Assembly: GCA_050084985.1 (NCBI GenBank)
Contig: JBITNC010000001.1
Span: 136,090,001 to 136,154,000 of the forward strand
Source: Nageia nagi
Lineage: Eukaryota > Pinophyta
Reading direction: 5' to 3'
Length of the DNA stretch: 64,000 nt
The translations under genes and the position numbers were made by a program. Shown here in pieces: positions 1 to 13,113 of this stretch. The notes under the pieces were generated by a model, which ran no database searches, had not been told where the DNA came from, and was given only the letters and a program-made list of their open reading frames with translations. Every line of letters begins with the position of its first letter. The stretch's first letter is position 1.

Positions 1-3000
1 TCAAAATAATGTAAGTGGGAGAGATAAGAAGATACTAAAAAAAGCATGGACCCTTGAACAATATGCAAAGTTTATGTATGAACCAAATACAATAACTCCT
101 ATTCAAATACCTATGTGGGAATCAAGCATTGATGTTGATGATGATGACGATAATTTTGATGAAGAAAATGGAATTGATAGTTTACTCAAGTCCCTCTATC
201 TTCATGTTGATGTAGATGAAAGAGATGATTTAGAAATAGATAGCATGTATAGTTCTTACAAAAATAAATTGTATGAAGGAACAAACATAACTATATTATC
301 AACAATCCTAATTTTGATGAACATAAAAGAAAAACATGGACGGTTAGATATAAGTTTCACTTCTCTTTTGAGGTATGAATTTTATTTTTTTTATAAAATT
401 TTAATTTTAATGAAATTAAGTACATAAATTATTTTTAATTAGTATTATAGGTTACTAAAAGAAAATTTATTTCCAAGTGATAATGTCATACCAAATCTAT
501 GCAAAAAAAGTACATGATATTATAAAGGATGTAGGGTTCAAGTATAATTCATACCATGAATGTATTAACAATTGCATATTGTATAAAGGAGAATAATGTG
601 ATACAAATATTGAATGTCCAAAGTGTAAATAATCAAGATACAATGAAATAGGGAAAAAATTCCAAATAAAGTTGTTCATGTAATACCAATCCTTCCTAGG
701 TTGGTGCAAATATTTTGATGTAATTCACTTGCAGAGTTAATAGACTAGCATCCAAGAAATAGAATTGAATAAGGTGTGTTATGTATACATGTAGGTAGTA
801 AAGCAATGAAACATATAGAGGAGGTGTGGCCCAAGAAATTTAAAGATGAACCTAAGAGTGTTAGATTGGGTTTAGTAATGGATGGTGTACATCCATTTTT
901 TGAATCAAATATCCACTTATTCATGTTGGCCTATTGTTATAATCAATTATAACATACCTTCATGGATATCTATAAGAAATAAGAATTTGATGTTGGCTGT
1001 TATAGTCCTTGGATGGAAATAGGTTAAACACATGGATGTCTTTTTAAACTAGTAATTGATGAGTTGTAGCTCTTATGGAAAGGAATTCAAATGTATGATA
1101 TAAATAGACCTATCAATTAGAGTTCATTAAAATGTTATGGCATACTATGTTGGACTATACATGATTATTTTGGGCTTTCTATTTATGTAGGTATGCACAT
1201 ATACATGTGAATATTTGATTTTACATAACCATATGAATTATATGTATTCTCTAAAAACATTTATCATAGATCTTTGTAGAAAAGGTTATCATGCTTGTCC
1301 ACGATCTACGAAAACTCTTTCATAAAGATTTTCAATTTAGATGCATAAGATGGGATATATTGGCCATAGTAAATATTTTCCATAGGATCATACTTTTCAA
1401 AAAAGGAAGCCTATGGTCGAGCACATAAAACCCATATTCATCTTTACAAAACTCCTATGAGTTGGTTCATAAATTATTAATAATGTATTGAAAATATTAG
1501 AAAGAGATCTTGTGATGAAGGTAGTACTTTAGGGTTAGATGATGAGATCATTATTGGTAAAAATGATTTACCAGTAGGTGAAATCTTATACAGTACAATA
1601 TATTTGTAATATGTTTATTATTTTGAAAATATATAATATTTATTATGAATTGGTTACATGTTTTTAGGCATGAACAAATTATCAATATTTTATACATTGG
1701 AATATTAGATGGAATTGTTAATGACACATTTAATGGATCCTATACACATTGTAAAGAATGTTGTCTATTCTTTGTATTGTTATATAATAAAAAAAAGAAG
1801 TAGATACTGATTCCATTAGAAATGACTTAAAAGATATTCAAAAAATGAGATCTTTATGGATAACTTACTACGAAGATGGAAGAAACTAATTACCTACAAC
1901 AACATGTCTTATGAAAAAAGATGAATTGGAAAAGTTACACAAACTTATTCAAAACATTAGAATACCAACAAATTATGGATCATCTCTAAGAATTGCATTC
2001 AATGCTGATGGTAAAATCATAGGATTCAAGACTCATGATTACCAAAAATTCATGGAGGAATTGATCTCATATTATATTTTCCACATTTTCTATCAAAGTA
2101 AAAATATTTACTATATTTATGCTCATAATTTCTATAGCATATTTTTCCAACTGCAATTCATGGATGTGGGGGTCTGCATATTGATCTTAAAAATGCAATT
2201 GGTCAACTATAATTATTTCTAAGGTCTATGATGTTATAGTATGGCTCTATGAAAAATAATATAGCATGCATTTATTCTTATTTTCAAATATTTTATGCAT
2301 TTTCATATGTAATAATTTTACTATAATATATTTTCATGAATTGGTGGTTATCTTCAAAGGAGATACATGTGGCTACAATAGATCAATGGCATAGAGAAAT
2401 TGTTGAAATTGTCTACAAATTACAAAAATAATTACCACCTACTTTTATGGACATACAAGTGCACCTATTGATCCACCTAGTAGATGATATTGACATGGGA
2501 GGTGTTATGGGTGTTAGACACATTTTTTATGGAGATATTTTTAAATGTACTAAAGAGATTTGTTAAACAATATTCACGACCAAAAGGATGTATGGTTGAG
2601 GGATACATTATACAAAAATAATTTTTTATGCAAGTGAGTATCTATCCCAAATAGATCCTTCTACCCCAAATATGTGGAATGTAGACAAAGATAATGAGAA
2701 ATTAGAAGGGAAGGTCTTAGAAATAGGCATAACAATATATTCTCTTAAAAAAATTAACTATGTTTTAGATATGTACATGCACTTTAGTTTTACAAATTGT
2801 ATAAATGCTTAATTACTAGCTAACAACTATGTATTATGGATTTATATATTATGACCTTCATGAATCTATAAACCAATTTATCATGATGCATTATGCATGT
2901 TTCAAAAAATTATATTGAGTTGTATCAAACTAAAAGAAGGGAAATTGAACAAGAACTTATATTTTTTCATAGACAAAATCAAAGGGGTACATCTAGTCTA

Positions 3001-3720
3001 TATCAACATCTAAGAGAGCAAAATTGGCCATAAGAATTTTCAAGGTCATGGATAAAGAATGAAATTTAAACAAAATAACAAGTTGGAGAAGAAAAATATA
3101 TGAAGATTATTAAAATGCATTAAATATCACTATAGGATGCAAGTTTGAGGTAATTGTTTTTATTAATATTTTTATAAAACTTCAATTTTGATGTAAATAT
3201 GTACAGGCACTAATAAGATTTTTCATGTAAATATGTGCAAGCACTTTCTTTCCTTGCAATGTGCGCATATGGTCAACACTTTAGAATTGAAAATAATGAT
3301 GAGAGAAGAATGATATTTGATTGTGGAGTGATGGCTAATTTTGATCAAGAAAGTTTTGCAAGTTCAAGACATACAAACTTGATACAGGGAAAATTAGAAT
3401 ATGTTGGAAAAATCTAAGAAATTATACAATTAGATTATAGGTCATTCCAGTGTGTGATATTTAAATGTAAATGGTTTTATACACTTGTTAGAAGAATAAT
3501 CTTGTATGATAGACCTAGTGATTACTTTGTAATTGACTCCACACATATTTACTTGATAACAAAGAGACTTATATTTTACAATAGCATTGCAGTCAAATAT
3601 TTTTCATCCCAGATGTTGATGATGACAAAAAGTGGTTTGTAATTAAATGTAATCCTAGAGGAAAACATATTGTACATCTTGATGAGGAAGATAATTTGTA
3701 ATGATAATATTGTAATTGAT
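1..3720 (+). mobile_element. CACTA (En/Spm) DNA transposon, decayed, 5' end outside the window
   Basis: The plus strand carries pieces of a TNP2-type CACTA transposase in the right order over about 3.6 kb, broken by stops and frameshifts. Cut-and-paste transposons of this class excise through CACTA-ended inverted repeats, but I could not find convincing CACTA/TAGTG termini, so the ends are approximate. Copies of gatctatgaatgcttt repeat at about 3780-3865, just past the coding part. That would suit subterminal repeats, though this is an inference. Clearly non-functional. Confidence 0.8.
74..3690 (+). pseudogene. CACTA TNP2-like transposase pseudogene
   Basis: Readable pieces run in family order. 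Positions 74-420 hold an acidic stretch followed by LYEGTNIT and the HGRLDISFTSLLR block that precedes the transposase core. A Cys motif of the form ECINNCILYKGE, then CDTN and CPKC, lies near 555-630. The core signature RLGLVMDGVHPFF is at about 859-900. Positions 1880-2600 correspond to the C-terminal DUF4218-like part (PPTFMDIQVHLLIHLVDD near 2430). Positions 3235-3690 correspond to DUF4216 (YGQHF, then FKCKWF near 3460). Stops and frameshifts separate nearly every block, so no functional protein can be made. Family assignment rests on the ordered set of motifs, not on a search. Confidence 0.8.
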
Positions 3721-4727
3721 ATGCTTATCATATTTATCTTGAACTTTTTATATGTATATCTTGCTCATTACTTGTGGTATGATCTATGAATGCTTTAATT
3801 ACTCTTGGTATGATCTATGATCTATGAACTTTTCAAATGTTGATGATCTATGAATGCTTTGTGAGTTGTACTTAGTTTTGGTACATGCTTAAATATACTT
3901 AATTACTTGTATTTAAATCCATAGTTACAATTAAAAATGGTATATTTACAAAAAGAGCACAATTGAATAATGAAGATGGGCTTGAATTGATTTTTTTGCT
4001 TATAAAATGATAAAGCAACTATGAATTCATATAATGACAAATTAAGACAATGATATTAGCTTATATAATGTTTTATGGAAGTAAGGTTCGTTAAAATATG
4101 GTGTCTTACAAATCCAATTTACTCCACCTTCAAAGGAAACACATGATAAATTATTTTCCATCATTTGAATCTATTGATTATGCATCATCAAATGAACAAG
4201 TTTAAGGGAATCATTCAAGTATGACTAATCATTACAAGTTGTGTGTAGAAAACCTTAACCATATTTGCATCATGCATCTTGTAAAATAATTCTCAAGCCT
4301 TTATAATGTGTGTTTTCTCATATTTTGCATTTTTTTTCCATTAAATTTGAAAAACGTTGAATGTCTTAGGTACTAAAATTTCACAGTAAAAAAGACTTCA
4401 AAATTTTTATTTTCCTTGTATAATTTTTTCCTACATAAAATGGTGTTTGAATTTGTGTCTTAATGCCTTAGGCAATCTCAAAAACTTATTTTATCGATTT
4501 TTATTTTAGATTCTAATGCAAAAGTTACTTCCAAATTTATGCCATTTTTTGCATCCTTTACCATATATTTTTGCATAGTATGTTGCATCCATTTTTGCAC
4601 CAAAAAAATAAAAAAAATAAAAGAAAAAAAATATTTTGATGCATGTTGATGTAGGAAGATGCAAATTAACATTGCTTTTCATTTTTTGTGATTGAAGATG
4701 CAAAAAATGATGCAAATTGACCTTATG
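3721..4727. other. AT-rich spacer, no gene seen
   Basis: No coding signal. The start holds the gatctatgaatgcttt repeats of the CACTA 3' side. Between 4500 and 4725 the words ttgcatc and gatgcaa recur on both strands among A and T runs, which could form weak hairpins. I cannot assign this DNA to a family. Confidence 0.5.
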
Positions 4728-4789
4728 GTAGTAGTTTTAATTAAATTAAAATTCCTTTTTAAGTGCTAATATAAAATTTAGAAAAGCCA

Positions 4790-5350
4790 AACTATAGATT
4801 ATTTGAAGAGATTTTGAATAGTTTGGAATGTATGATGAAGAATCCATTGAGGTATTCATGAATAGAGATTAAAATATAGTTAATGGCATTCATTCATATG
4901 GTGAGGAACTCAATGATACCTAGAAAATAGAGAAGGTTCCCAAAATACTTCCCCATAAGTTTTATTCTATCACCATTACCATTTATGATTCTAATAAATT
5001 AACATAGGTCTCTTTAGTTGAATTTCTTGGAAGCTTGTAGACCTATGAACATAGGATCAAAGACCATTATAGTGACCTTGATCAAGCATTATAAGGGAAA
5101 CCCAAAATGAATGACTAGTATTCCACTTCCTCTAGTTTAGAATCTTCTTCAAGAGGTCATGATAGATATTATGGTGGTAGTTGTTGTGGACAAGGAATTC
5201 ATGTTAGAGGAAGAGTTCAATTAGCTGGCATAAGCCAAATGTTATCCCAAAAATATTTATAGACATATTCACAAAAAAATTTCAAAGTATTGACATATCA
5301 ATTTTTAAAATTATCTTGGAATTCAACCCATTCATATTAAGGGGAAGAAT
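4790..5350 (+). pseudogene. Copia gag (UBN2-type) fused by deletion to the RNase H tail
   Basis: The gag part reads NIVNGIHSYGEELNDT, then HKFYSITITI, then VSLVEFLGSL, followed by a Gly-rich tail. This is the UBN2 gag pattern of plant Copia elements: a gag helix block with hGEel, LP.kfd and l.eflgsL signatures. From 5256 the frame reads FIDIFTKKF and later FILRGRMKG, matching the end of Copia pol (the usual aDIfTKaL, then LRG just before the polypurine tract). All of protease, integrase and RT between the two is missing. Several in-frame stops are present. Confidence 0.7.
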
Positions 5351-5358
5351 GAAGGGAC
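5338..5358 (+). promoter_or_regulatory. Copia E polypurine tract
   Basis: The run aaggggaagaatgaaggga follows the LRG codons at the pol end, as expected for the plus-strand primer site just before a Copia 3' LTR. The copy near 23918 has the equivalent aaggggaataatgaagga. Confidence 0.6.
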
Positions 5359-6691
5359 TTAATGTTCCATAGTTTGAATTCCATTTTTGGATGTATTATC
5401 TATGTACCTCCTTCCAATGATCACTATGTGATATTCTTCACCTACTTAAATTTATTTATATTGTAGGTATGCAGTTGAGCTCTTAATGCTCATAGTATAA
5501 CATCTTTGCAATTTGATATTCTATAACAATAGAGTCATGGATGGTCATACCTTCTATCAAATTTTTTTTCTAATTATTTAAATGAACTATGATTTGTTAG
5601 ATTTCTTTGAGTCTCAAATAATCCATTTGGATTATACAAAGAGGGACATCATTCCCATTATAAAATAATGCTTATATTATAAATATATGTTATATTTTTA
5701 TGAAATAATAATATAAAGAATTTATTTTTATCTATAAATTTATTTTTCACACTTTCATACATGTTTAGTGACTATCCATGAATCTAGCTCTTCATGTAAA
5801 CATCTTGAAGTTAATATTAGATATTATCTACTCTTAATATCTATTTTTTAGTTAGAATATACTAATAAGATTCTAGTTTTGTACTTTCATTAATAAGTTA
5901 TCAAAATTTTCTTACTTTTTTCTTGTTTTGCATCTTAGACAAATTCATATGTGTAAGTCTTTGATTTAGATCTTCATCCTTGTGATTTTTGTTACTAGAG
6001 TTACATTCAAACCCTGATCTCCTTACTCACACTAATCAAATCTATAATTTTGACCCCTTCATAAACATTACATAACCTTAACTTCAAAATCAAGCATGTT
6101 TCAAGGTTCTTGGGTTCTTTCCTTGCTTCTCAAGTACCTTTCATGCTTTATCAGTTCCTTCTTAAACTTGTTCTAATTTCATTGCTCCTACTCACTTGAC
6201 ATTTATTATATTTTTTTCTACCTTGGTTCAAAACCTATCTTATTTATATCATAATCCTTCACCCAAGTCTTACCATATTCACACCCTTCTCCTACCTTAT
6301 CAAATTTTCTAGTCCTGTATCGGTGCTATGTCATAATTTTTTTGTACCTTGGTTCAAAACCTATCTTATTTATATCATAATCCTTCACCTAGGTCTTACC
6401 ATATTCACACCTTTCTCCTACCCTATCAAATTTTCTAGTCCTTCTCCTACCTTATCATGCTTTTTCATGTTGTGTCATACCTTGATGTGTTATGTCATGA
6501 CTTTACAAGCCTTAATTTGACATCATCATTCTTATTACATAACACTTAATTTTTCTCATTTTTTCTACATTCTAGTAACCCTATTACTAACATCACAACT
6601 CCAAAAGTTTTGCAGAACAACCTTACTCTTTGTGTTGTAGTCTAGGAAAAATTCTACTAACATCATTACTCTCACTATCTAGCATTCATTA

Positions 6692-7534
6692 TGTTGAATA
6701 TTTTTAGTGATCCCTAGGAAAACCTTAGTATAAACTATGCTAAACATTCACATATGATAATATGAAAACAATCAAATAATAGGGAATAAAATAATCTGAA
6801 ATACTTGAATAATGAAATAATGTATAAATGAAGAATTAAATTTATTGGATCATATTGAATGCCAAATAAACATAAGGAGATAAGATATTTGAAAGAGATA
6901 AATACCTATCACCTTACCTAGATTTAGAAGAGATATACAAATAAGAACTTTTCATGGATAGGTGATCTTGATATGTGAACTCCATACCAATAATAAAGAG
7001 GAACACCAATGCAAATGTGTATGATAGTATGAATGTTGAGCTCAGGAATAGTAGCATTAATGCAAAATAAACTATGGTCACTAAGCTTCCATTCATGAGT
7101 AGAGTCTAGAACCAAGATCTAAACAAATGATAAGCCTAATCTAGTATATAATAGCAAATTAAAAAATGATAGTGCTCATGTGATAATCAAATCTATATCC
7201 CAATAGGTTGTGTTGAAGAACACCTTGGAAGATAATAAACATGGGAACATTAGGAAGATATGTGATGATGAACTTATGTAAGTTCTTCCCCCTCTTACAA
7301 GAAATTGTACTCCTTCATATAAATCCTTGAGAATAGCACCAATGTTGGGTTACCTACAAGAATATAAGGATACCACATGAGTAATATTCTATAATGAGAT
7401 AACATAATATATAATCATATAAATGATATAATATAATATTGATATAATAAAATGCTTAATAACATGATAAAATGTCAATATGATAAAATACCTAAGTGGG
7501 ACCACCTTAAGTGGACAAAAATTAGGTATCAATA
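6692..7534 (-). repeat. Family A Gypsy LTR, copy 1 (3' LTR, minus orientation)
   Basis: Begins TGTTGAATA and ends GGTATCAATA on the plus strand. Read on the minus strand it starts TATTGATACCTAATTTT. It aligns along its length with 25156-25959 and 36728-37587. The base run to its right (gatgccccatttgcaag) is a purine tract on the minus strand, so this is a 3' LTR. Length 843 bp. Confidence 0.75.
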
Positions 7535-7877
7535 GATGCCCCATTTGCAAGTATAATGAGAATGAAATTATCTTGAAATGAAATTATTCTTGCAAAGGAA
7601 GTAGATAAGAAGGAGAAGAAAACTTTTCTACTTCCCTAGTTTAGTTATAGAAATATCTAACCATCAAGGATTGATGATATATGTTGCCTCCATTTTACCT
7701 TATTTTTGATATGAAATGGCTATCTATGTAATGAGAACATCGAATAACAAATATTGAATTAGAAAAGGAGACACAAAAAAAACCTTCCAAATATACATAT
7801 GATGATAAAATTCAAATAATATAGCAATGATAATGAGAGAAATAATCATCATAAGTGAATTATATCATCATGGTAAC

Positions 7878-8671
7878 TATTAAATGGTTTTAGTGACCCC
7901 TAATATTAACCTGGGTAAAAACTATAATAAACATTAACATTTGATCATACTAACAAAAAAATGAAGTATAACATAATGGAAATGAAAAAAGAAAATACTT
8001 AGACTATTAGATAAAGATAGTATTAATGCACTAATGAGAAAGGGATCATGAAATAACTACATTAATATTATTCCTTACCTAGGATAAGTTGATTATATGT
8101 AGAATGAGCTTATTGAAGAGAGATGGCTTTGATGTGTGAACCCCACATATAATAGTAACAAGATGATTAGTGTAGATGTATATGGGAACATAGTTGCTAG
8201 GTATTGAAATAGCAGCATGGGCATGCATGCCGATATAGATGTTGAAGTTCTAATCAAGTGAGCTTTTCCACCAAGGATCAATGATAATATAATATCGATA
8301 AGTTAATCCAAATATATAATTATGGAAGATTGAATGATAGATATTCTCAATTGATAATAAGATTCTAACCTCAATAGGAAGCATTGAGAAACACCTAAAA
8401 GTAGGTAACAACTATCAAGATGAAATCTTGATGCTTTCCCATATAGTCATACTTACCTTTAAATATGAAAGGGTGCCTCCATATAGAAGCTAGCACTGAT
8501 GTTGAGGTACCTTGCACAAATAAAGAAAATATTACATGAGAGATGTATTAAGTGGGCCAACATAATATATATGATATAATATGATATTAATGTACTGAAA
8601 TGATATAATATTAACATAATAAAATACTTAAGAGGGTAACACCTTAGGTGGACCAAAATTATATATCAATA
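7878..8671 (-). repeat. Element B 3' LTR
   Basis: Pairs with 12444-13113; both share the subfamily-specific run taatattaacct and the block ending accaaaatta...tatcaata. Its right edge abuts the minus-strand purine tract aaaggggggtatc (8672-8686 region), marking it as the 3' LTR. The TG start is mutated to TA. Confidence 0.8.
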
Positions 8672-8690
8672 GATACCCCCCTTTGCAAAA
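8672..8690 (-). promoter_or_regulatory. Element B polypurine tract
   Basis: On the minus strand this reads gcaaaggggggtatct just before the LTR start, the standard position of the plus-strand primer. Confidence 0.6.
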
Positions 8691-9577
8691 ATAATGAAAT
8701 GAAATTTTAATGATATGTAATTCTATTTACAAAGGAAGTAGAAAAATTTGATACTTTCCTATTTTGTAGTGGAATAGTATGATCATCAAGGTATGATGAT
8801 GTATATTGGCCCCTCTATACCTTGGTTATGAGATAAAATATCTTGAATGAAGTAAAATCAACCAAGGGTAAAGAATAATTATTTGATGATTATGATGAAT
8901 GTAATAAGACTAGCATGAATTCTAGTGTGAGTTTGATTGGTTATATCAGTGTGAACATTGAGGATCCTGAAAAAAAAAAAAATATCTTCCAAAATAGAAT
9001 ATAAAGCTTAAAAATATGTTAGATCATAATATCATGAAAAATTATATCATAATATAGATACTTAAAATTATAAGAGGATACATCATAATAAAAAGGATCA
9101 TAACAATTATCATGAAGTGATGATTAATACCCCAACCAACAAAGGGAGTGATCATAACCATAGCAATAATTTTCCATAACAAGCATAACATGTAAACAAA
9201 GATCATAAGTCATGTATATGATAAATAAGGCTATTAAGGGAGATAACCTTTTCATTCTTGAGGGAATGCCTCCAAAATAGAGTAAAAATTGAGAATATGC
9301 CCCCAGTATGGGTGCTGGGTTACTTATGTATTTTATCATATAAAATCACTAATCATAAACTTGTAAAATATTTTTATTGATCCATTATGAACTTAAAACC
9401 ATTCATGTTATCCTTGTAATATTTATTGAAATATTTCATGTATAAATTCCTTTGCTAAACCATAATTAAATTAACAAACTTACAAAAACTTGACCATAAA
9501 TAGACTAGTAGACAAGATGATTGACATAAGCTTAACAACTTGACAAAAAAGATAGAAATATATAAGAACATAATGAG

Positions 9578-9694
9578 ATGATAGTTAATTATATCCCCAA
9601 CCAACAAAGGGAGTGAGTGATGATTAATTATGCCCCTAACCAATAAAGGGAATGAGTGATGGTTACTTATGCCCCCAACCAAGAAAGGGATAGT
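9578..9694. repeat. Three tandem 39-bp units in element B interior
   Basis: Units start at 9578, 9617 and 9656. Each contains ttaattat.cccc(a/t)acca followed by a.aaaggg. The core word also appears singly near 9131. Family A has a related 47-bp array at 34559-34746. Function unknown. Confidence 0.85.
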
Positions 9695-10460
9695 ATGGAA
9701 TGCATTATGCATTAATTTAGTCTACATAAAGATGCATAACTAACCTACATGAAAATGGAATTCTATCCCATATGAAAAAGATGGAAAATATTACTTGATG
9801 AGTGTCTTTGTGAAGTGAAACTTTTATGTTTATTCCCTTTGAATGAAGCTTATTTTATTTAATCTTTAGCAAAAGGGTGTAAGAAGGAATGTTCTTTTGG
9901 TTTTACCTTCTTTAGATATGTGTGAATGGTCCTTCTTGGAAAATTTATCCTTTTCCTTGATCTATGATGGTAGTGCAAGTGTTTCCCCTAGTGCAAGCAC
10001 TCAGTATCCAAGGTTGCTTCTAGGTTATAATCAACTAAAGAGGTATCTTCATCTAAAACTTGATATGTCTTCATGCTTTCTTTGTCAAATTTATCTTATT
10101 GCACTTTCTCTTGTTTATCAACATCTTTATCATCATAGTTGACCATGTTGACTATTTGGTGAATGTTTTCATATTCTTCTTTTGTTTTATCTTCATATTC
10201 ATTTTCAATATCTTGAGTAATGGATGCATCATCTTCTAATTGTATTGATCTAACATGTCTAAAATAAAAAGAATCATTATGGATAACTTCAGTATCTCCA
10301 AGGGTATTTGTAGCAATATTAGAATTAATAAACCAATTCTTGAAAATAGTATGGATAACTTATCTATGATAACTAGATTTCATACATAAATCATATAAGT
10401 TAATTTTATTAGAAAAATAATCATGATTACAAAATATTTTAGTCTTACCTCCCTTCTTAC

Positions 10461-11650
10461 CTAATTATTCATGGCATAATCTTCAACAAGAGTAACCATT
10501 TTGACCATATTGTTGTATCCTTCATCATTGAACTCCTTTATAGTTTGTGTTTTAGTTTTTTCATTGGTAATATAATTTTCTAAAAGCTTATACAACTTAT
10601 TCTTCAATTGAACACACACATTACTACAATGGCCATTGACTTGATGATACAAATAATGATTGTTCTCCTTATACCAATGGGGCTTCTTTTCATCTTCACC
10701 ATATCCTCTTCCCTTTATAGGTTCTATCAATTCCTTTTCTCAACAACATTTAAAAATTTGTATGGGAGATTATATAGGAAGCTTATAAAAAGGCTCTTTT
10801 TCTTCTTCATTTACACTTTCTTCAACCATATTTACTTGATTCTTTTCATTCCTTTGATATGAGTTTTTATGATTGTCCTTGCTAAAGGATGTATACTTAA
10901 GTTGAGTAAATATTAATAAAAACTTTTATTTCTCAATAAGCATGTAAATAATATCCATAAATGGAGTTTTAACATAATCAAGAGCTCTTTCAATAAGAAT
11001 ATGATTAACATTATCAAGGAATACCTTTGCTATGAATTTCTCATCCATCTTTTATTCCATTGATCTCTAAATCTTTACATACCTTTTCATAAACTTTTAC
11101 AATCTTTCATATTGACCTTGATTACAATGAATCAAATATTTTAAATCAATAGGTTTCTAAATATTAATTGGAAGTGCCTTTTAACATCATCTTTTAGCTA
11201 CTAAAAAGAAGTAATTGAAGCAAGTGCCAAATTATGAAACCACTTTCTTGCATCACCAATCAAACTTATAGGAACATATTTAGCCTTTAAGTAATTATTG
11301 ATTCCATATTTCAGCTCCATGATGTACTAATATGCCTGAAAATGACTAATTAGATCTCAATCACCATTAAATTTTTCTAATTTAGGTTTCTTATCTATTC
11401 CAGTGAGGATAGTATTGTGAATTGCTATGCTCAAGGGGTTACCTTTATCATCTGTATGGTCAACACCTATCCCAAAATGACTCTAAAGAAAATTTGTTCT
11501 CATTTAAAACTACTTAATTTGTTCTATTATGGTATTCAAATATGTATCCCCAATGCGGGAACTGATGATAGCATTGGCATTACCCCCAACATTCAAGATA
11601 GCATAATATTGCTCTAATAATGTTACCATGTCTATTACACTTAAAGAAAT
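10461..11650 (-). pseudogene. Element B gag remnant with zinc-knuckle-like end
   Basis: On the minus strand 10730-10461 is open and reads HWYKENNHYLYHQVNGH and then C about five residues on, followed by LKNKLYKLLENY. Tat-like Gypsy gag proteins end with the pattern Cys-x2-His-x4-Gly-His-x4-Cys and a Leu/Lys helix; here the first Cys is replaced by Tyr-Leu-Tyr. Family C at 15.8 kb and family A at 35.3 kb have the same block. Upstream sequence to about 11.65 kb is probably more gag but is full of stops. Gag would form the virus-like particle. Not functional. Confidence 0.55.
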
Positions 11651-12427
11651 ATATATCAAATACCTTTAAAAACATAAGGATTTTGGTTGACAAAAAATCA
11701 TCCAAAAATATCATGATATTGTAAAATATGATCTAAAATCATTAAAATCTCCCAATATGAAACATATATATGTGAGATAAGATTTTCTAATTTAAAAACA
11801 CACCAAATCGACTAGAATAAGCTTGAAAATTTGAATTTTTATACAAAAATATTTTTAACCAAAGATTTTAGAAAAATGCATGCAATAATCTCAATTTCAA
11901 TTTTAAAAATCTTTCTATCATGAATATCTAGGGTTTAGAAAAACATTAGGGCACAAACAACCACTAAATCTTCAAAAATTAAGTTCAAAATCTAGGGTTT
12001 TATGCAAAAATGTAATTCCATAAAAATTGTTCAACTCAAAATTCCATAAAAATGCATGCAAATAAACCCAATCATACTTCTAAAATTTATCTATCATGAA
12101 TATATAAGGTTTGGGCAAAGTTCTAGGGCATAAACATGCATAAAATCTTTAGAAATTAAGCTCAAAAATGAGGGTTTAGACCAAAATAAAATTCTACGTA
12201 ATAAAAACACCTTTAAATTTTCAATAATTTAAAAGTAATAAGGGTTTCTAAATTCATAGAAAATTAAGAAAAATAAAGACCAAATAACACCTACGATTTC
12301 TTATGAAAAGTTCCATAGAAAACATGATGCCCTAAAAATGAAAAATATAGTTTTTTTTGCTTTTTTTTTAAATGTGGTAGGTTTGAGAGCACTTTCCAAC
12401 CCTAATTAAGATATGGGTATGATATAA

Positions 12428-12443
12428 AATGTGGGCATCAATT
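12428..12443 (-). promoter_or_regulatory. Element B primer-binding site (mutated)
   Basis: Minus strand reads AATTGATGCCCACATTT immediately after the LTR end. Family A has TTGGTGCC at the same place, so the expected TGG (complement of tRNA CCA) has become TGA here. The tRNA is not identified. Confidence 0.5.
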
Positions 12444-13113
12444 TGTTGAATGTTTCTTATGAACCCTAATATTAACCTATGTAGAAACTATAATAAACAT
12501 TAACATTTGATCATAATAATAATAATCTGAAGTATAATAGATTGAAAATAAATAAAATAAATACTCAGACTATTTGATTAAGATAACATTAATACACTAA
12601 TGTTAAAGGGATTGAGAGATAGCTACATATCTTTTATTCCTTACCTAGGAGAAGTCAATTATATTTAGATTGAGCTTATCAAAGAGAGATGATATTGATG
12701 TGCAAACTCCATGCATAACAGTAGCAAGAAGATCAGCATGAATGTCTATGGAAGCACAAGCACTAGGTCCCAAAATAGTAGCATGAGTGCTAGAGTTTCA
12801 TTTGAGTGAGATTCTCCACCAAGGATCAATGATAAATGTTGACAAGTTGGACCAAATATATAATTATGAAATATGAAATGATAGATATGCTTGAGTGATA
12901 ACAAGATCCCAATCTCAATACATGGCATTGAGAAATACCTAAAAGTAGGTACCTTGCACAAATAAAGAAAAGATTACATGAGAGGTTTCTTAAGTGGGAA
13001 AACATAACATATATGATATAATATGATATTAATATAATGAAATTACATAATATTAGCATTATAAAATACCTAAGAGGGGATCAACTTATGTGGACCAAAA
13101 TTAGGTATCAATA
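12444..13113 (-). repeat. Element B 5' LTR
   Basis: Starts TGTTGAATG on the plus strand. Compared with the 3' LTR it lacks about 105 bp in the middle (around 12950), otherwise it aligns throughout. The left edge faces a TTGATGCCC primer-site candidate on the minus strand. Confidence 0.8.

Larger units (their letters stand above)
4728..6691 (+). mobile_element. Copia family E, copy 1 (internally deleted) with its 3' LTR region
   Basis: Copia gag remnants (4790-5240) pass directly into the last codons of the pol RNase H end (5256-5350), a purine-rich tract (ttaaggggaagaatgaaggga) and then about 1.3 kb of non-coding DNA, presumably the E LTR, until an A-family LTR interrupts at 6692. The same arrangement recurs at 18.37-25.15 kb. 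The first 35 bases (taattaaattaaaattcc and following) match the end of a family C LTR seen at 18330-18365, so this copy lies next to a C-LTR remnant. Confidence 0.65.
7878..13113 (-). mobile_element. Element B: complete LTR-to-LTR Gypsy insertion inside family A
   Basis: A 5.2-kb minus-strand element with a 3' LTR (7878-8671), interior and 5' LTR (12444-13113). It is flanked by the direct 5-bp duplication GTAAC (7873-7877 and 13114-13118). The uninterrupted homologue near 26302 has a single GTAAC at this point. The interior encodes only decayed gag on the minus strand (about 10.4-12.2 kb) and I see no protease, RT or integrase, so it looks like a non-autonomous, gag-only element. Related to family A by LTR and interior similarity. 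Confidence 0.85.

Noticed and set aside
497-709. Minus-strand 70-codon open frame inside the CACTA element
   Set aside because: Lies antisense to recognisable transposase blocks and has no domain; a shadow frame.
6323-6520. 65-codon plus frame with hydrophobic residues
   Set aside because: Low-complexity T-rich Copia E LTR sequence; the homologous stretch near 24.8-25.0 kb does not keep the frame.
8093-8656. Hydrophobic minus frames resembling small membrane proteins
   Set aside because: They fall inside LTRs of element B; similar frames appear at 12.75-13.06 kb simply because the LTRs are copies.
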